Positions 13,928 to 25,687 of a stretch of DNA of 64,000 nucleotides are shown here, in pieces. Positions within the stretch are counted from its first letter, which is position 1. Each line of letters opens with the position of its first letter. Location of the stretch: assembly GCA_020465985.1 (NCBI GenBank), contig JAANYP010007979.1, positions 48,228 through 112,227 on the forward strand, read 5' to 3'. A model generated the notes under the pieces. That model did no database searches. It worked only from the letters and a program-made list of their open reading frames with translations, and was not told the DNA's origin. Origin of the DNA: Centrapalus pauciflorus (lineage: Eukaryota; Streptophyta; Magnoliopsida; Asterales; Asteraceae). The translations under genes were made by a program, and so were the position numbers.

Positions 13928-16853
13928 ATGGAGTTTGTAAAGGAACACAATTGCCTACCCTACTCTCTAAAGCACTCTGAACTTCAACCGTTCCATGACA
14001 TGATGGATTTGCTTAGACACTCCCATATCCATCATGCTCTCAATATCAATCCCACCATATACATCTCTCATATTGAGCAGTTCTGGAACCGTGCTTCTGT
14101 ACAAACCATCAATGGAGTTCCTTCTCTGATATCCAAAATTGACGGCACTCCCATCACAGTAACTGAGGAATCCATTCGACATCATCTGCATCTTCAAGAT
14201 GCCTCAGGTATAACAGACCTATCCCTTAATGCATTACATACTGGTCTTTATGATATTGGATATAGGGGTCCTGCTGATTCTTTTACTTTCTTTAAAGCAC
14301 ACTTTTCATCTAAATGGAAATATCTTGTGCATATTATTCAGCAGTGTATTAGCCCTAAAAGAACTGGTTGGTCAGAGTTTTCCTCAAATATTGCCACCGC
14401 CTTAGTGTGCTTTTCAACAGGCCAACAGTTCAACTTTTCAAATATGATTTTTCAGGGGATGTTAAGGCATCATTCCCTAAAGAATGGAAAATTTTTGATG
14501 TATCCTCGATTTTTGGCAGAGATAATTGCAAAAACTTGCACCAATTTTACTATACATAAGAGGATACATGTTTCCCATAGGCACTCACTATCTTCTATTA
14601 AAAGGCTTTTAAAGCCAAGTGCCAATTTTTTGAGTGTAGATGTTCCATTGCCTTCTGCAATGATGAACATCATTCCAAGAAACAGAGGAGAGGGTCCTGA
14701 GCAGGCTCGGCCTATCATTACTGCTTCACCCCCAGGACCCCTACCCACTCCTCATGGTCAGCATTGCATGTTGCCACTTCAGATCCATCTCTTCAAGATC
14801 ATCTGGATGAATCTGTTCTAAATCTTCAGCATTTAGTGCAAACAATCCATCATTGATAACAAAAGCCTCATAGTGAGCTTCAGTAGAGCCAACATCCCCA
14901 CTCAAATATCTATATAAAAGAAAAAGAGGACCAGAAGCTCCTTCCTCCTCAGTCCTCATACAAGAGCCAAATAACCCTGTGCAGGAGGACACTTCTGCAC
15001 AAAATATCCAAAGGGTACCCGTTGAGGACACTCCCATCCTCACTCAGGAGGTGGACATCTCACCAGAGATAGTCCATATGGGTTCTGTGGCTGACACTAC
15101 TGCTGTCTCTGCACAAGAGGCACAGGACAGTGCCAACATCATTAAGACCACACCCATGGCAACCAACAAGTGTGCAAACACCAGCTGGAAGTCCCCAGAA
15201 CCAAGAACAGAGGGGCCCAGAATTTTCTACTTCTGGTATTCATGCCAGTGATAGATCACAAGCACCACATACGCTTGCTGATCTTGAGGCTAGTCTGCAA
15301 CTTATGTTATTAACGGATCCTAAGCTGCAACCTGTTGTAGCAATGTTGGAATACCAAAAGTCCATCATTGTTGCACAGGAAGCACAACTTACTGCACTAA
15401 GACAGACAGAATCTGCTCAGAATCAACGAATGGATTATCTTCATAAAGGGTTTACCCTCTGTGGAAATAAGATCATGCAATTGGAGCGTTTGATTCAATC
15501 CCAAGTGGCAAAGGTTGTAGGTGCTCCTGACCAAACCAATGCTTCCAAAAAGGGGGAGAATCAGGAGATCCCTAAAGCAGTCCAAGCAGCTCCAACAGAA
15601 TCAGTTCAAGCAGCTCCAACAGGTCAAGTATCTAGGCTAACAGTCCCAACAGCTTCTCAAGCTGTTAGCCTAGAAACTCAAGCTGCTTCTTCAAAAGCAA
15701 CTGGAGTTGTTATAAGAGAAGGTTCTCAGGCTCCTAGCAGTTCAGTCCAACCAACATCTTCTGCTACAAAAGATAAGGGCAAGGGCATTCTTATTGAGTC
15801 TCCAAAGCACAAATTTTCTACCAGAGAAGCCCAGATTGCCTTTGATGCTGAGATTGCCAGAAAATTAGCAGAAGAACAAGATCAAGAGTTAGACCAGCAA
15901 ACCCAGTCCCCAATGGAAGATGATGAAACCTTAGGTGATTACCTGAGAGGGTTTGTGGTCAAGCAAGGGGAAAAGAAGAGGAAGATTCCAACAGGGCATT
16001 CTAAGGCTGAGCATAGAAGATTTCTAATTAATTTTGCCTTTGCAGCTGGTATCCCAAAGAAAATGGCTCAGTCCATGAGCACAGAAAGGCTGCAAGATAT
16101 CCATGATAAAGAGATGGACAAAGGAAAGAAGCCAAAGTCTCCCAAGAAGTCCAAAGATCCCAAGAACCAGTTCAAACTGGTACAAGTGATGTTCAAACTG
16201 CTGCCAGTGCCCCTGCTCCTTCTGATCAAGCTGCTGCTTCTATTCCTGAATCAGAGTCAATGTCACAAGCAAAGCTGGATCAGGTTAAAAGGGTGTTATT
16301 TGAGCATCAACTGCAAAAGGTGATGGAGATAGAGAAATTGATAGACCAGCATGACTTTACAAAGCCTCCTATTAATTATTGGTATGCTAAGTCAATGGAC
16401 AACATTGACTTAAGATTTCAGTTTGTAGTAGGAAGGGAATCTGGTCCAGAAGAAGAGTATAACAGCATCATGCGTATGGCTCAAAGGATGACCAGAGATG
16501 AGCTCACAACAATGCACAATGTTGAGTCTGTAACACAAGTAAGATCGGCTCTACCACAAGTAAAGCAAGCTATCAAAGATCTGAAGAGCATTGTTGATCC
16601 TGAGTTTATAAGGAAAGATATAGAGGATGCAAATGCAAAGGGAATGAAGATCAAGCAAGTTGATCTGTTTGTCAAATCAAAGACTTACAGAATAAAATTT
16701 ACAGACGGATCTAGTATGTTCTTCAATTTTGAATTCTATGATCTACCAAAAGCTATGTTACTCCAGATGAGATCTGTTAAGTTATCTTGTGATAGAGAAG
16801 ATATGAAGAAAGAGTTTTTGAAGGCTGTAAATCAGAAACTTGCACAGTTGTAA
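13928..16853 (+). pseudogene. S2 env-like (third) ORF, interrupted by inverted gag fragment
   Basis: Starts MEFVKEHNCLPYSLKH at 13928 and is open to 14821, but the end of that frame is read from an inverted piece of gag (14751-14888) that replaces about 50 bp of the S1-type sequence. The N-terminal part includes the FLMYPRFLAEIIAKTC block. After the insert the protein resumes in other frames: about 14979-15230, 15130-16190 with the repeats PTASQAVSLETQAAS and a lysine-rich stretch, then 16260-16853 with the conserved C-terminal region ending QKLAQL. At least two further frameshifts (near 15200 and 16190) are needed. Function is unknown. These ORFs are sometimes auto-annotated as unrelated enzymes; I see no enzyme motif. 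Confidence 0.85.
14751..14888 (-). repeat. Inverted 138-bp copy of S2 gag inside the env-like ORF
   Basis: Reverse complement of gag positions 8227-8364, identical over 138 bases by eye. Read on the minus strand it gives the gag segment from STEAHYEAF through NAEDLEQIHPDDLEEM. At the left junction CTCATG is shared by env-like sequence and inverted gag (six-base microhomology); the right junction is blunt. S1 lacks it and has about 50 bp of ordinary sequence there. Confidence 0.93.
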
Positions 16854-16944
16854 GTTTTTGAAAGCCTTGGTTTGTAAATAACAGTTTACTTGTTTATTTC
16901 CTTATTTGTATAGAACTTAAAGTCTTGTGTAAAGAATTTAAGTT

Positions 16945-16953
16945 AGGGGGAGA
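16945..16953 (+). promoter_or_regulatory. S2 3' polypurine tract
   Basis: AGGGGGAGA directly before the TGTTGGG start of the 3' LTR at 16955, matching S1. Confidence 0.88.
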
Positions 16954-16954
16954 T

Positions 16955-17613
16955 TGTTGGGAAATAGTCTAAGTAGTTCAAGCTGTTAGTTAGACTTCTC
17001 AAAATTGTTAGTAGAATTTCTATGTAAGTACAAAGTTCATGCTGTTAGTTGAAGAATCTCGAGCTGCTAGTGCAAAAGTTCAAGCTGCCAGAGTGAATCA
17101 ACTCAAGCTGCTCTGTTCAAGCTGTCAAGTGATTCAAGCTGCTCAACAGTTTTACAAACAGAAAGTGCTGATATTCAGGAAAAGATATCTACACGAAGAT
17201 TCCAGCATATCTACTATCAGAGAAGTCATAGTCCTTCAAGGAAACAAATCAAGAAGCAATATAAATACATAGAATAGGTCTTTCTATTATATAGGAGTTT
17301 TTCTGCGTATTCAATATTGTAATTGCTTTTTGTTTTGAGTTTTCATAAGCCTCTAAGGTTGTAAAACCCTAAGAACAGTTTGTGTTCTTCGTCTAATCAA
17401 ACAGATTAGAGGTGATTGTAATCATTGAAAGTCAGCAATACAAGCAGTTTTGATTATTACTTTTGTTTATTTGCTATTGATTCTGAAAGTTTTTATCAAA
17501 ATAATTAAGTGTTATTCCGCAACCTTCTTAATTAGACTTTGATTAAATACAAGATTATTGATTTATACTCTGACAAATTCAAATCAGTTAGTCTTGGTTA
17601 GTTAAGTTCATAT

Positions 17614-17616
<3 letters not shown>
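16955..17616 (+). repeat. S2 3' LTR (662 bp, last four bases lost)
   Basis: Aligns without gaps to 6747-7408. Differences noted by eye include TATTTCAAG/TAGTTCAAG, AAAACTG/AAAATTG, AGAGTAAAT/AGAGTGAAT, GTGATCTTCG/GTGTTCTTCG and GCAAACTTC/GCAACCTTC. It ends at ATATCCT, where the 5' LTR has AGATCCTGACA; the terminal GACA is replaced by TA repeat. Confidence 0.93.

Positions 17617-17691
<75 letters not shown>
17617..17691. repeat. (TA)n microsatellite, right side of S2 target
   Basis: About 75 bases of alternating TA between the S2 3' LTR and the right piece of the S1 LTR. With 6587-6746 it formed one tract before S2 inserted. Confidence 0.95.
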
Positions 17692-17694
<3 letters not shown>

Positions 17695-18042
17695 TAGGTC
17701 TTTAAATTGTAAGTTTGTATGTGCAAGGTCTGTAATTCTGTACTTCATTGTTATAGCTTTCTGATAAAGTTTCTTAAGCCTCTAAGGTTGTAAAACCCTA
17801 AGAACAGTCTGTGTTCTTCATCTAATCAAACAGATTAGAGGTGATTGTAATCAGTGAGTTTGACGATACAAAGGATTTGATTTTGATTATATTTATTTGT
17901 TACTTGTTTTGAAAGTTTTTTTAAAACAATTAAATGTTATTCCGCAAACTTCTTAATTGGACTTTGATTCAATACAAGGTTATTGGTTTACACTCTGATT
18001 TATTCAAACCAATTAATCTTAGGTGGTAATTTGATCCTGACA
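17692..18042 (+). repeat. S1 3' LTR, right piece
   Basis: Starts ACACTAGGTCTTTAAATTG, aligning with ACATAGAATAGGTCTTTC of the S2 LTR just after its TATA box, and runs through AACCCTAAGAACAG, GTTATTCCGCAAAC and the end GATCCTGACA at 18042. Clearly diverged from S2, so S1 belongs to a sister family. Confidence 0.88.
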
Positions 18043-18559
18043 AATTAAGCTCCATGTAACTCATTTACATTTAATTCTGCATTTTATTAGTTTCTATATA
18101 ATCATGGATGACTATCCAACTCATATAATCTCTTGAACTAACTTTCAAGAATTAATAATTTCAATGAAACTGCATTTGAACACTTGAACAATTTACACAA
18201 CAATATGGTAACCCTTTTTATCTGAATATGACTACTAGCTTGTCCAACCTCCATTGACAAGTTACTATTCAAGCTCCACTTGAATCAATAGTCTATAATC
18301 ATGGTTTAGTAATCTTAAACAATAGTAATTTCAAGCAATAAATTTTCAACTCCAAAAATATCTTTATTTGTCCCAGAAAGATTTGCAAGAAATTCAACTA
18401 CAAAGTTGTTTACTACACCATGATAAATTATTGATGACATGTAAAATAGTGTCCAGCGGAGTATTCTCTAAGATGTCTCTATGCTCCCACTGAATCTGTC
18501 ATATCTTTTCACTTCATTTTAGTCATTGCAGACATTATGCATAAAACTTTGTTCAATTG
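18043..18559 (-). other. Element A sequence downstream of gag, no gene seen
   Basis: AT-rich, stops in all frames. Expected to encode protease and integrase if A were complete, but I can read neither. The short CAGTGGGAG at about 18488-18496 (minus strand) could be the end of coding sequence or a purine tract. Confidence 0.4.
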
Positions 18560-19360
18560 GGTATCACATATCCAAGAACAATAGAAGTGAATGATTCAGA
18601 TACACGAAGTATCAATGCGGTCAACCTTGACTGTTTCCAAGTACTTGGGAAAATTCCTTTCCCAGTGCCCAGTTTTCTAGCACTCAACGAATTTGTCATC
18701 CTTGGATTTGACTTCTCTGGTTCTAGGTTTTAGCTACTTGTTAGCTTTAACCTCCAGCTTGAAAACTTACCGTCCCTTCCGTCTCTTTCCCTATCGTCTA
18801 TCCTTAATCATTCCCTCAGCAGTCTATAGCATCTGATGCAGACCACTGATCATCTTCTCCGTGCATATTGTAACAAATTACAAATTGCTAAAATTCCTTC
18901 AATAAGGAATTGAGAATCAGATTCGTGGTGATGTCCTGTGTCACGGGATACCCAAGTCTGCTAAGATGATCCAGATTACCTTTCATCTTCGGCAAATGGG
19001 GTCTAACAGCTGTTCCTTCTGCCATTCTTCAGGAGCTCAGAGCCCTAGTTGTATATGTTTCTCAGTCCGAGCCTGAGTCTAGAACATATCCTTTAGTCGG
19101 CGATACATCTGGCAAGTTGAGACGTCCATAAGGCTAGTCTGCAGCTCAGATGTCATGGTCGCTAGCATTAGACAGGCAACATTGACCGAATCCTCAGAGT
19201 GCTTCTTGTGGAGATTTCTCTCCTCAACTATAGCAGTCTCTGCAGGAGTAGGTTCTAGTGCCCTTTCCAGAATATACGACTTTCACTCTATACTCGGAAC
19301 ATTTGTCAGATCTTATTCCCAGTTTAGGAAGTTGCCTCTTTTGAGTTCTCCATATCCCGA
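18560..19360 (-). pseudogene. gag: Element A gag, decayed
   Basis: On the minus strand, switching frames, one reads AETAIVEERNLHKKHSED, then ACLMLATMTSELQ, MYRRLKDMF, KMKGNLDHL, and a zinc-knuckle remnant KFVEC-KTGHWERNFPKYL with its first cysteines damaged. This order (gag core, then C/GHW knuckle) is the copia UBN2-type gag. Many in-frame stops (TGG to TAG, CAG to TAG type) show age. The gag is followed by no detectable pol. The plus-strand open frame at 19155-19376 is a shadow of it. Confidence 0.7.
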
Positions 19361-22343
19361 ATGGACCTCAAAGTAGCAACATCTGCTTTTGGGGAGGATT
19401 TTCAAGTGGGGGAAAGACATTGATGTTATCATTGTTGTTGTTACTGTTATTGTCATTCTTATTATTAAACCGCTTCTACCTTTGTCTTTTCAACCATCTT
19501 AAACAATTTTTCAAAAAATGGTATTTGATTAACCATTAATAAATCAATAACCCAAAATTTAGAAAATGATTTATTAATCCTAAGAACCATTTTACTTATT
19601 CATGCACCCAACGGAGGCTGAACCTACATGAATAAGCTACTCAGGCAGGCAACTTATTACCAATTACAACCCCTTTGCAACTCTTAGATCTTATGAGATT
19701 TTAAATTTCTCAAATTGATCATGTTTAATCTTATTCACACCTTGGGCAACAGTCTTACTGAGGAACCACCACTGACACACACCGTATAAAAATTACAAGT
19801 CACTGGCCCAAGTCTCACTTAGGATCCGCAATGCTTACCTCACAGCTCTCCGAGTTTGCGGCGTAAGCACCCAACGAAGGCTGAACCTACTTACGACGAC
19901 CGGTCATCGTGAGTGCCACCATATGGACGGTGTGTTGTGTCAGATTTTTAATTTGGATTTATAACCAGTCTCTTACCAAGAACTAGTGGCCAGTCAGGTT
20001 AGTAAGTGGGAAGGATCCTTTCGGTTCTAAACCTCTCAGAAATTCCTACAACCACAGCTCGAGCGAGACTGTCCTAGACACCACCTATTCTGGTAAACAA
20101 TCCAGTTAATGTACCAGTTTTAAGAATTTCAACTGTTTGATCATATGACATTTTAAAAAATAAATCTCATTTTATTTGAAAAACTAATTTCATAAAAATG
20201 TCATATCTAATACCTGACAAAATAATTAAAGTTTCCAATTTAAACTTCTTTTTAAATACTTTAATTTTTCATCAAAAATGATTGTAGTTTTGAATCCTTT
20301 ATTTATCTACTTTGTCACCACAACCACGCAGATATAAATAAAGCATAAAGAAATAAAACATACATTCACATGGTGACATAGCCTTGCCGAAACTAAATTG
20401 GTTTCCGAGAGCCATACGGACAAACCAATTAGGACAAAACCTAATGGACAAAATTAACACACAAGGCAAGAAGGATGAACTCTTTCAGCTCCCACTAGCC
20501 TCAGCATCCGATGATGTCACCGAGCGTCCTTGATGAATGAATCTTTCTTGATGGACATCTTCGCCAAGACTTTTACATAATTTTAATCTAAATACATTTG
20601 CCTATTTTCTAACCTATTACAGATTACATCATAAAACCGGGATTATAATGGCACGCATGCCTTCCCAAAATAACCAATAATAAAAAATAGCAAACATTAA
20701 GACTATATAAACAACCATCACAAACAAATGGGTCTCAATGCTCGGCTATGTCACAAGCATAAATAAAGCAGTAAAGCTTATAAATAATTCAAAATTCATT
20801 TTCATCTTTCCATGAAAATAATTCCAAAACCAATTAATCTACTATTAATTGAAGTAATCATGTCCAATATCGATCTTAAATTAAATACGGTTCGTAAACT
20901 CGAAATTTAGAAACACTTTCCATAATTAGAAACTTTTTCCTGACAATTCAAATTCAATTCCATCTTTGCATTATCTTTGGATTCATAACTATACTTTTCT
21001 TGAAATATTCAATTCACAATTCAAACACCTTTGAAACTTAAACTTACTATTTTAAGAAACATTTTATTAAACAACCTTTAATGAATATAGTTACTATTTT
21101 CAAATAATATTGAAAAATAATTTAAACTTCCTTTAAATAATCATCAATTAACTATAATTTAATTGAAACGCTTTTCAAAAAATAATAAACTTTATTTAAA
21201 ATGTCAATTTTCTAAATAAACAAATTTACTATAAATATGTCCTTTTAAAATATTTAATGAAAATTGATCATCTTTAAATAACACCAAAAAATTTCTTTAT
21301 GATTTTACACGATTTCTACCAAAAACGTTAATGTCGAGATCAAATCTCAAAACATTAAACAATGACCGAGCATGAAACTCAGAGTCACGATTTCATCAAT
21401 TTGAAAATAGAATCCTTAAATTAAACTCTCTTTAATTTTATAATGCATTTTATCGAACTAAATATTAAATGCATAAACTAAATCTAGTTTATAAATTAAA
21501 ATTACCATTAATTTTAATTTCAACATTAAAACTTAACTTTTAATTAAAACCGATTTAATTTAAACGATGAATTACCGGAAAACGAAAACGAACCAACTTA
21601 ATTAACCGACTCATACTCGGGTTCAATAACCCAGATGAACCGAAAACAAGTAGGGTATGAAACCCTTTGACGGCTGAAATTAATCGAAGCCATTATCAAC
21701 CCACTTTGATTATTTCGATTTCCGTATTCCAATTAATCGTTCAACTATCGAATCGAATAATATTTAAACCGATTTGTGAATTTTATAAAACTAATAAAGT
21801 CTCCCACTTTAATTTTATAAAACCGAAAATTTTTACATTTATTTTGTCACAAATGTTTAAATATTAATAACCAAACACTTTTGATTTATTGATTCAATTT
21901 TAACGCATTTAATTTAATCGTTCGAGTTTAACCGTGGATTAAACGACACGACGGAATAAACCATCTATGACTTCGGCTACCATATCATAGCCGAGAGGTC
22001 ATGGGTCTCAACCCATGGCCGAAACCTCAAGGCTCGATTTCGCAAACCGAAAGGTTTAATTTTCGACTTTAATCAATTAAACACTTTTAAACAATCAAAC
22101 ATCAACTAAATAAAATGAACTAAGGTTTCAAAATCCCGAGTTCCGAGAAACTCCAAGGTTGGGCGAGAATCACCATGGGGTTTCCAAAATCTTTTGTCGA
22201 TTTTCTCCAAGTCAAATCAAAACCTTAAACGTTTTAATTATTGATTTCGATCGTTTAAACACTTTTAATTATTAAAAATCGAAACTTTGTTATCGTTGGA
22301 CATAAATACTCGAATAATAGTATCATTATGTTACTTGAAGTGA
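19361..22343 (-). other. Element A leader region, no gene seen
   Basis: About 3 kb between the primer site and gag with no open frame of note. It contains two copies of a CACCCAACGRAGGCTGAACC motif (about 19605 and 19868), each followed by CTAC, and a central AT-rich part (20560-22100). A leader this long is unusual for copia; it may include an unrecognised old insertion. Confidence 0.45.
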
Positions 22344-22354
22344 CTCTAATACCA
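22344..22354 (-). promoter_or_regulatory. Element A primer binding site
   Basis: On the minus strand TGGTATTAGAG follows the LTR end CCCAACA after one base. It matches the initiator Met tRNA primer consensus with one change. Confidence 0.75.
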
Positions 22355-22355
22355 C

Positions 22356-22876
22356 TGTTGGGAAATCGTACGGTTTTTCATAAAAACATAAACATTAATC
22401 ATATTAACGCACAACGGATAATAGAATAAAATAAGGAATCGACTTATTTCTCTTGTGAAGCTCCTTTGGTACAATCTCCTCCGCCGGGTGTATCCCGTAC
22501 GGTTGTTTTCAAAAAAAATTTGCTTTTTAAAATCACAAATTCCGTACACGGGTCATCAAGTATACATAAGATAAGTAATCATGAGAGCATTAAAATCCGT
22601 ACCTTTGTATTCGTTGACAAGAATACATGAATGAGATGCTTTTGGTATCCACCGGTGATGACACGATCGAGCGGCGCCAGGTATGCAATCAAACACACGA
22701 AGAACGGGGAAAACCAAACCCTTTTGGTTTTATTTCTTTCTTGCGGCCGCCACACTAACACCACACACACACTTAATGTGTGTTCGTGTGTGTGCCTCAC
22801 CTCAAACCCTATGTGGGTTTTGGTAATCATATATATCTCCTCAATGTGTTTTCACACACATATATATATTGCGGCC

Positions 22877-22951
<75 letters not shown>

Positions 22952-23494
22952 TAAATTTAAACTTTAATATATCAATATAATATATATCTTAATAATTATC
23001 TTTATTATTTAAACCTTATATAATTATCTCTATAATTATATATCTATTAAATAATATTTATCTTTTATATATTATCTAATAATATATAAATGACTAGATA
23101 ATTATTTATGATTATCTCTATTTATTTGTTTAGTATTATCCATCTAGTTATCCAATAATTAGATGATAATACCAATTCAAATAAATACATCTTTTATTTA
23201 ATATCTAATAATAAATAAAAGACTAGATAGTTATAATTCAATTAGCATCCAATGACAATTAAATCACTACAATATCTGATATTGCCCTTTTAGTCCCCGT
23301 ACTTTGACATATAATTAATCATCCATTAATTTTATTCTCAATGATCATTTCGTGTCATAAACAATATCCAATATTATTTATTCAATAGTTTAACTGCATC
23401 TGTTCAGTTGTGCTCATCGGTGTGACCCTCAAGTGTTTTATGAAATCAGCCATGATGCAGTAGTAGTGTCATCTTTACACACCACATACTAACA
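22356..23494 (-). repeat. Element A 5' LTR (about 1139 bp)
   Basis: On the minus strand it starts TGTTAGTATG (23494) and ends TTCCCAACA (22356), giving matched TGTT/AACA ends. It contains a GT run (about 22877-22894) followed by a TA microsatellite to 22942. The outer boundary could also be placed at 23505 (TGTAGG); I chose 23494 because TACAT (23495-23499) then fits as target sequence that is still readable in the Ale pol frame (NIVGC). Confidence 0.7.
22877..22942. repeat. Compound (GT)n(TA)n microsatellite
   Basis: Nine or so GT units run into about 24 TA units, inside the element A LTR. Open frames here encode only Tyr/Ile repeats. Confidence 0.9.
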
Positions 23495-23499
23495 TACAT

Positions 23500-25122
23500 C
23501 CTACAATGTTAACACCCGAAGGAGGAGGAACAAGAATCCAGGTTTTGTTGGATAAGGGAGCTGACATTTCAGAATCCATAGCTGATTTCCAATTTGGATC
23601 TCTAAGAGCTTGAGCTGTGGAACGGGGAATTGGTGAAATGTCAGAAGTGACAGATAGACTAAGAATTTGATGTGGTTTTAGGTTACCAGTTTGGGACCTT
23701 GTAACCATAGGATGAGATGGTTGGGGGGATGGGGATGAGGAATCCTCCGAGGCAGATGTATTAGGGGCCGTAGAGGAAGAGGTGAGGGATGACTGAGTCG
23801 ATCCGGTGGAGGGTCGTTGAGAGACAGTCGGGTTGGGTGAAGAGGTGAGGGAAGAGAGAGGAATAGGAGTTTCGTCAATGAAGGAGTCAAATTCCTCAGA
23901 CGAAGGAGGGGAGTGAAAATCGGCAAACGGAAAGTGGGTCTCATCAAATATGACATGACGAGAGGTAATCAAAGTATGTGTAGTTAGGTTGAGACATTGA
24001 TATCCACGATCATCTGGTGAGGGACCTAGGTAGGCACATGCAAATGATCGAGGAGAGAGCTTGTGAGGAGCAGTAAAAGATGTGTTGGGATAACATAAGC
24101 AGCCAAACATACGAAGGTGATTGTAGGAAGGGAAGAATCCGACTTCAAATGAGGTTTTGAATTGAAGAGTAGTGGTGGGAAGAATGTTAAGAGTGTGGAC
24201 AGCATTGAGTAGAGACTCAACCCAAAAGGAAGTGGGAAGGCGCGCTTCAATCAAAGATGTGTGAATGATGTTATTAATGGTGCGAATAGATCTCTCAGCT
24301 TTACCGTTTTGTTGAGACGTGTATGGGCACAAGAAACGAAATTGTATTCCAGTAGTTTGGAAAAGATGGTGAAAAGCTTTATTATCATATTCACGCCCAT
24401 TATCACATTGAAAACTTTTTATATCAGTTTTAAATCGATTATTAATATAAGCTCGAAACTGACAGAAAGTTTTAAAGACATCATTTTTTGCACGTAATGG
24501 AAAAACCCACAAAAAATGTGAGAAATCATCCGGAATCAAAATATAATATTTGAAGTCGCTATTACACAAAACCGGAGCTGTCCACAAATCCGAATGAACT
24601 AATTTAAATAACATAGAAGTTTTTGAAGTAGAAGAAGAAAAAGGTAAACGACAATGTTTGCCAAGCTGACACGCATGACACATCGGTACATTATTCGTAG
24701 AACATGAAATAAAATTGTGATTCTTTAAAAAAGATAAAATTGACGGGCCCGGATGACCGAGACGTCGGTGCCAGGTGGAAGCGGAAACCGTGGAGACAAA
24801 AACAGAGTCTTGCGAGGAAACAGATGGAAGAATAGGTTAAAGATTGCCTTTTCTTATACATCGCTGGATGATGTGACCTGTTTCAAGATCATTGACAGAG
24901 AAACCAAAAGGGTCAAATTCAACAGAAACAGAATTATCAGTAGTAAATTGAAGAACAGAAATGAGGTTTTTGACCATTTGGTTTGAAATAAGAATATTAT
25001 TTAACTTGAGTCTATTGTTAGTGAAAGGAAAAAAGGAGTGCCCAGTAGCATTGACCGGAAGTACATCACCGTTACCAACCATAATAGATTTAGAATTACA
25101 AGGAGTCAGAGAGTGAATGTTA
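23500..25122 (-). pseudogene. pol: Ale copia pol: pre-integrase and integrase, stops present
   Basis: Minus-strand translation. After the protease DSGA-like site comes the protease body (NGDVLPVNATGH and on to GFSVNDLETGHIIQRC), one stop near 24837, then WHRRLGHPGPSILSFL and the zinc finger CHACQLGKH (about 24675). The integrase triad is complete: VHSDLW, QCDNGREYDN, and QQNGKAERSI. The tail is Ser/Pro/Thr-rich with MVTRSQTG and SAMDSEMSAP-type blocks, leading to TWILVPPPSGVNIVGC, the start of reverse transcriptase, where element A interrupts. The integrase part is open for 402 codons. Confidence 0.9.
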
Positions 25123-25687
25123 CCTTAGTTGAATGACATGTGAGAACTAGCACCTGAACCCATGTAGAAGTTCGGGTCTTGAGCTTGCTGAACAGACATC
25201 AACTGAAATATTGATGCTAGGTCCGTGAACTGCGGTGGCCCAGAGGTAGCATGGCCACCAAAAGAAGGTTGCTGAAGACCAAAGGATGGTTGCTGAAGAT
25301 GCTGACCATGTGCATTCGAGCTCGGAGACGATTGCGGTTGGTAGGGAGTTGAAGATGACCGTGTATACGGCGATAGAAACTGCAGTGGATACAGTGTTGG
25401 TGCTGGAGATGCAGGCTTATACTGGCGAAGAATTGAACCAGAGGTAGTGCCGGCATAGTGAGCACCAGGCATGAAGTTCTGAGTACCTGCATGAAACTGT
25501 GAGGGAGGTAGTTGGTATCCTGCAAACAGAGGGTTAGTAGTAGCGATAATATTAGAATTAACACCCCCTTTGGGAGCACTACGACTATTATTTTTACCAT
25601 TGTTTGATTTATTATTCTTTGTTTTACCGGGATTTGAGACATGAGAGTATAAGTCAACGGGGGACGGAATAGGCATATCAAGGTGGG
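25123..25687 (-). pseudogene. gag: Ale copia gag C-terminus and start of protease
   Basis: Minus strand. Gly/Pro/Gln/Ser-rich gag tail (PQFTDLASIFQLMSVQQ) ending in FYMGSGASSHMSFN. The family reads D-T/S-GA-SHM here, so the first aspartate of the protease is replaced by glycine and the enzyme would be inactive. A TAA follows directly at 25122. The right edge is the GTGGG target copy of gypsy T1; the gag N-terminus continues at 34982. Confidence 0.85.

Larger units (their letters stand above)
18043..23494 (-). mobile_element. Copia element A, minus strand, truncated by S1
   Basis: Read on the minus strand: 5' LTR (23494-22356), primer site (22354-22344), about 3 kb of non-coding leader, a decayed gag (about 19360-18560), then about 500 bases without recognisable protease or integrase before S1. 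The 5' LTR lies in the pol of the Ale-type copia element, with CCTACAATG of that pol resuming next to it. Pol is either deleted or lies to the left of S1 outside the window. The gag resembles the TAR/Tork side of copia in its UBN2-type block, but the lineage is tentative. Confidence 0.75.

Noticed and set aside
13928..14821. Calling the third ORF an enzyme or a true envelope protein
   Set aside because: No catalytic motif, signal peptide or clear membrane span is visible; only its position after pol suggests the env-like label.
24753..24986. Plus-strand ORF in the Ale element
   Set aside because: Shadow of the minus-strand pre-integrase region.
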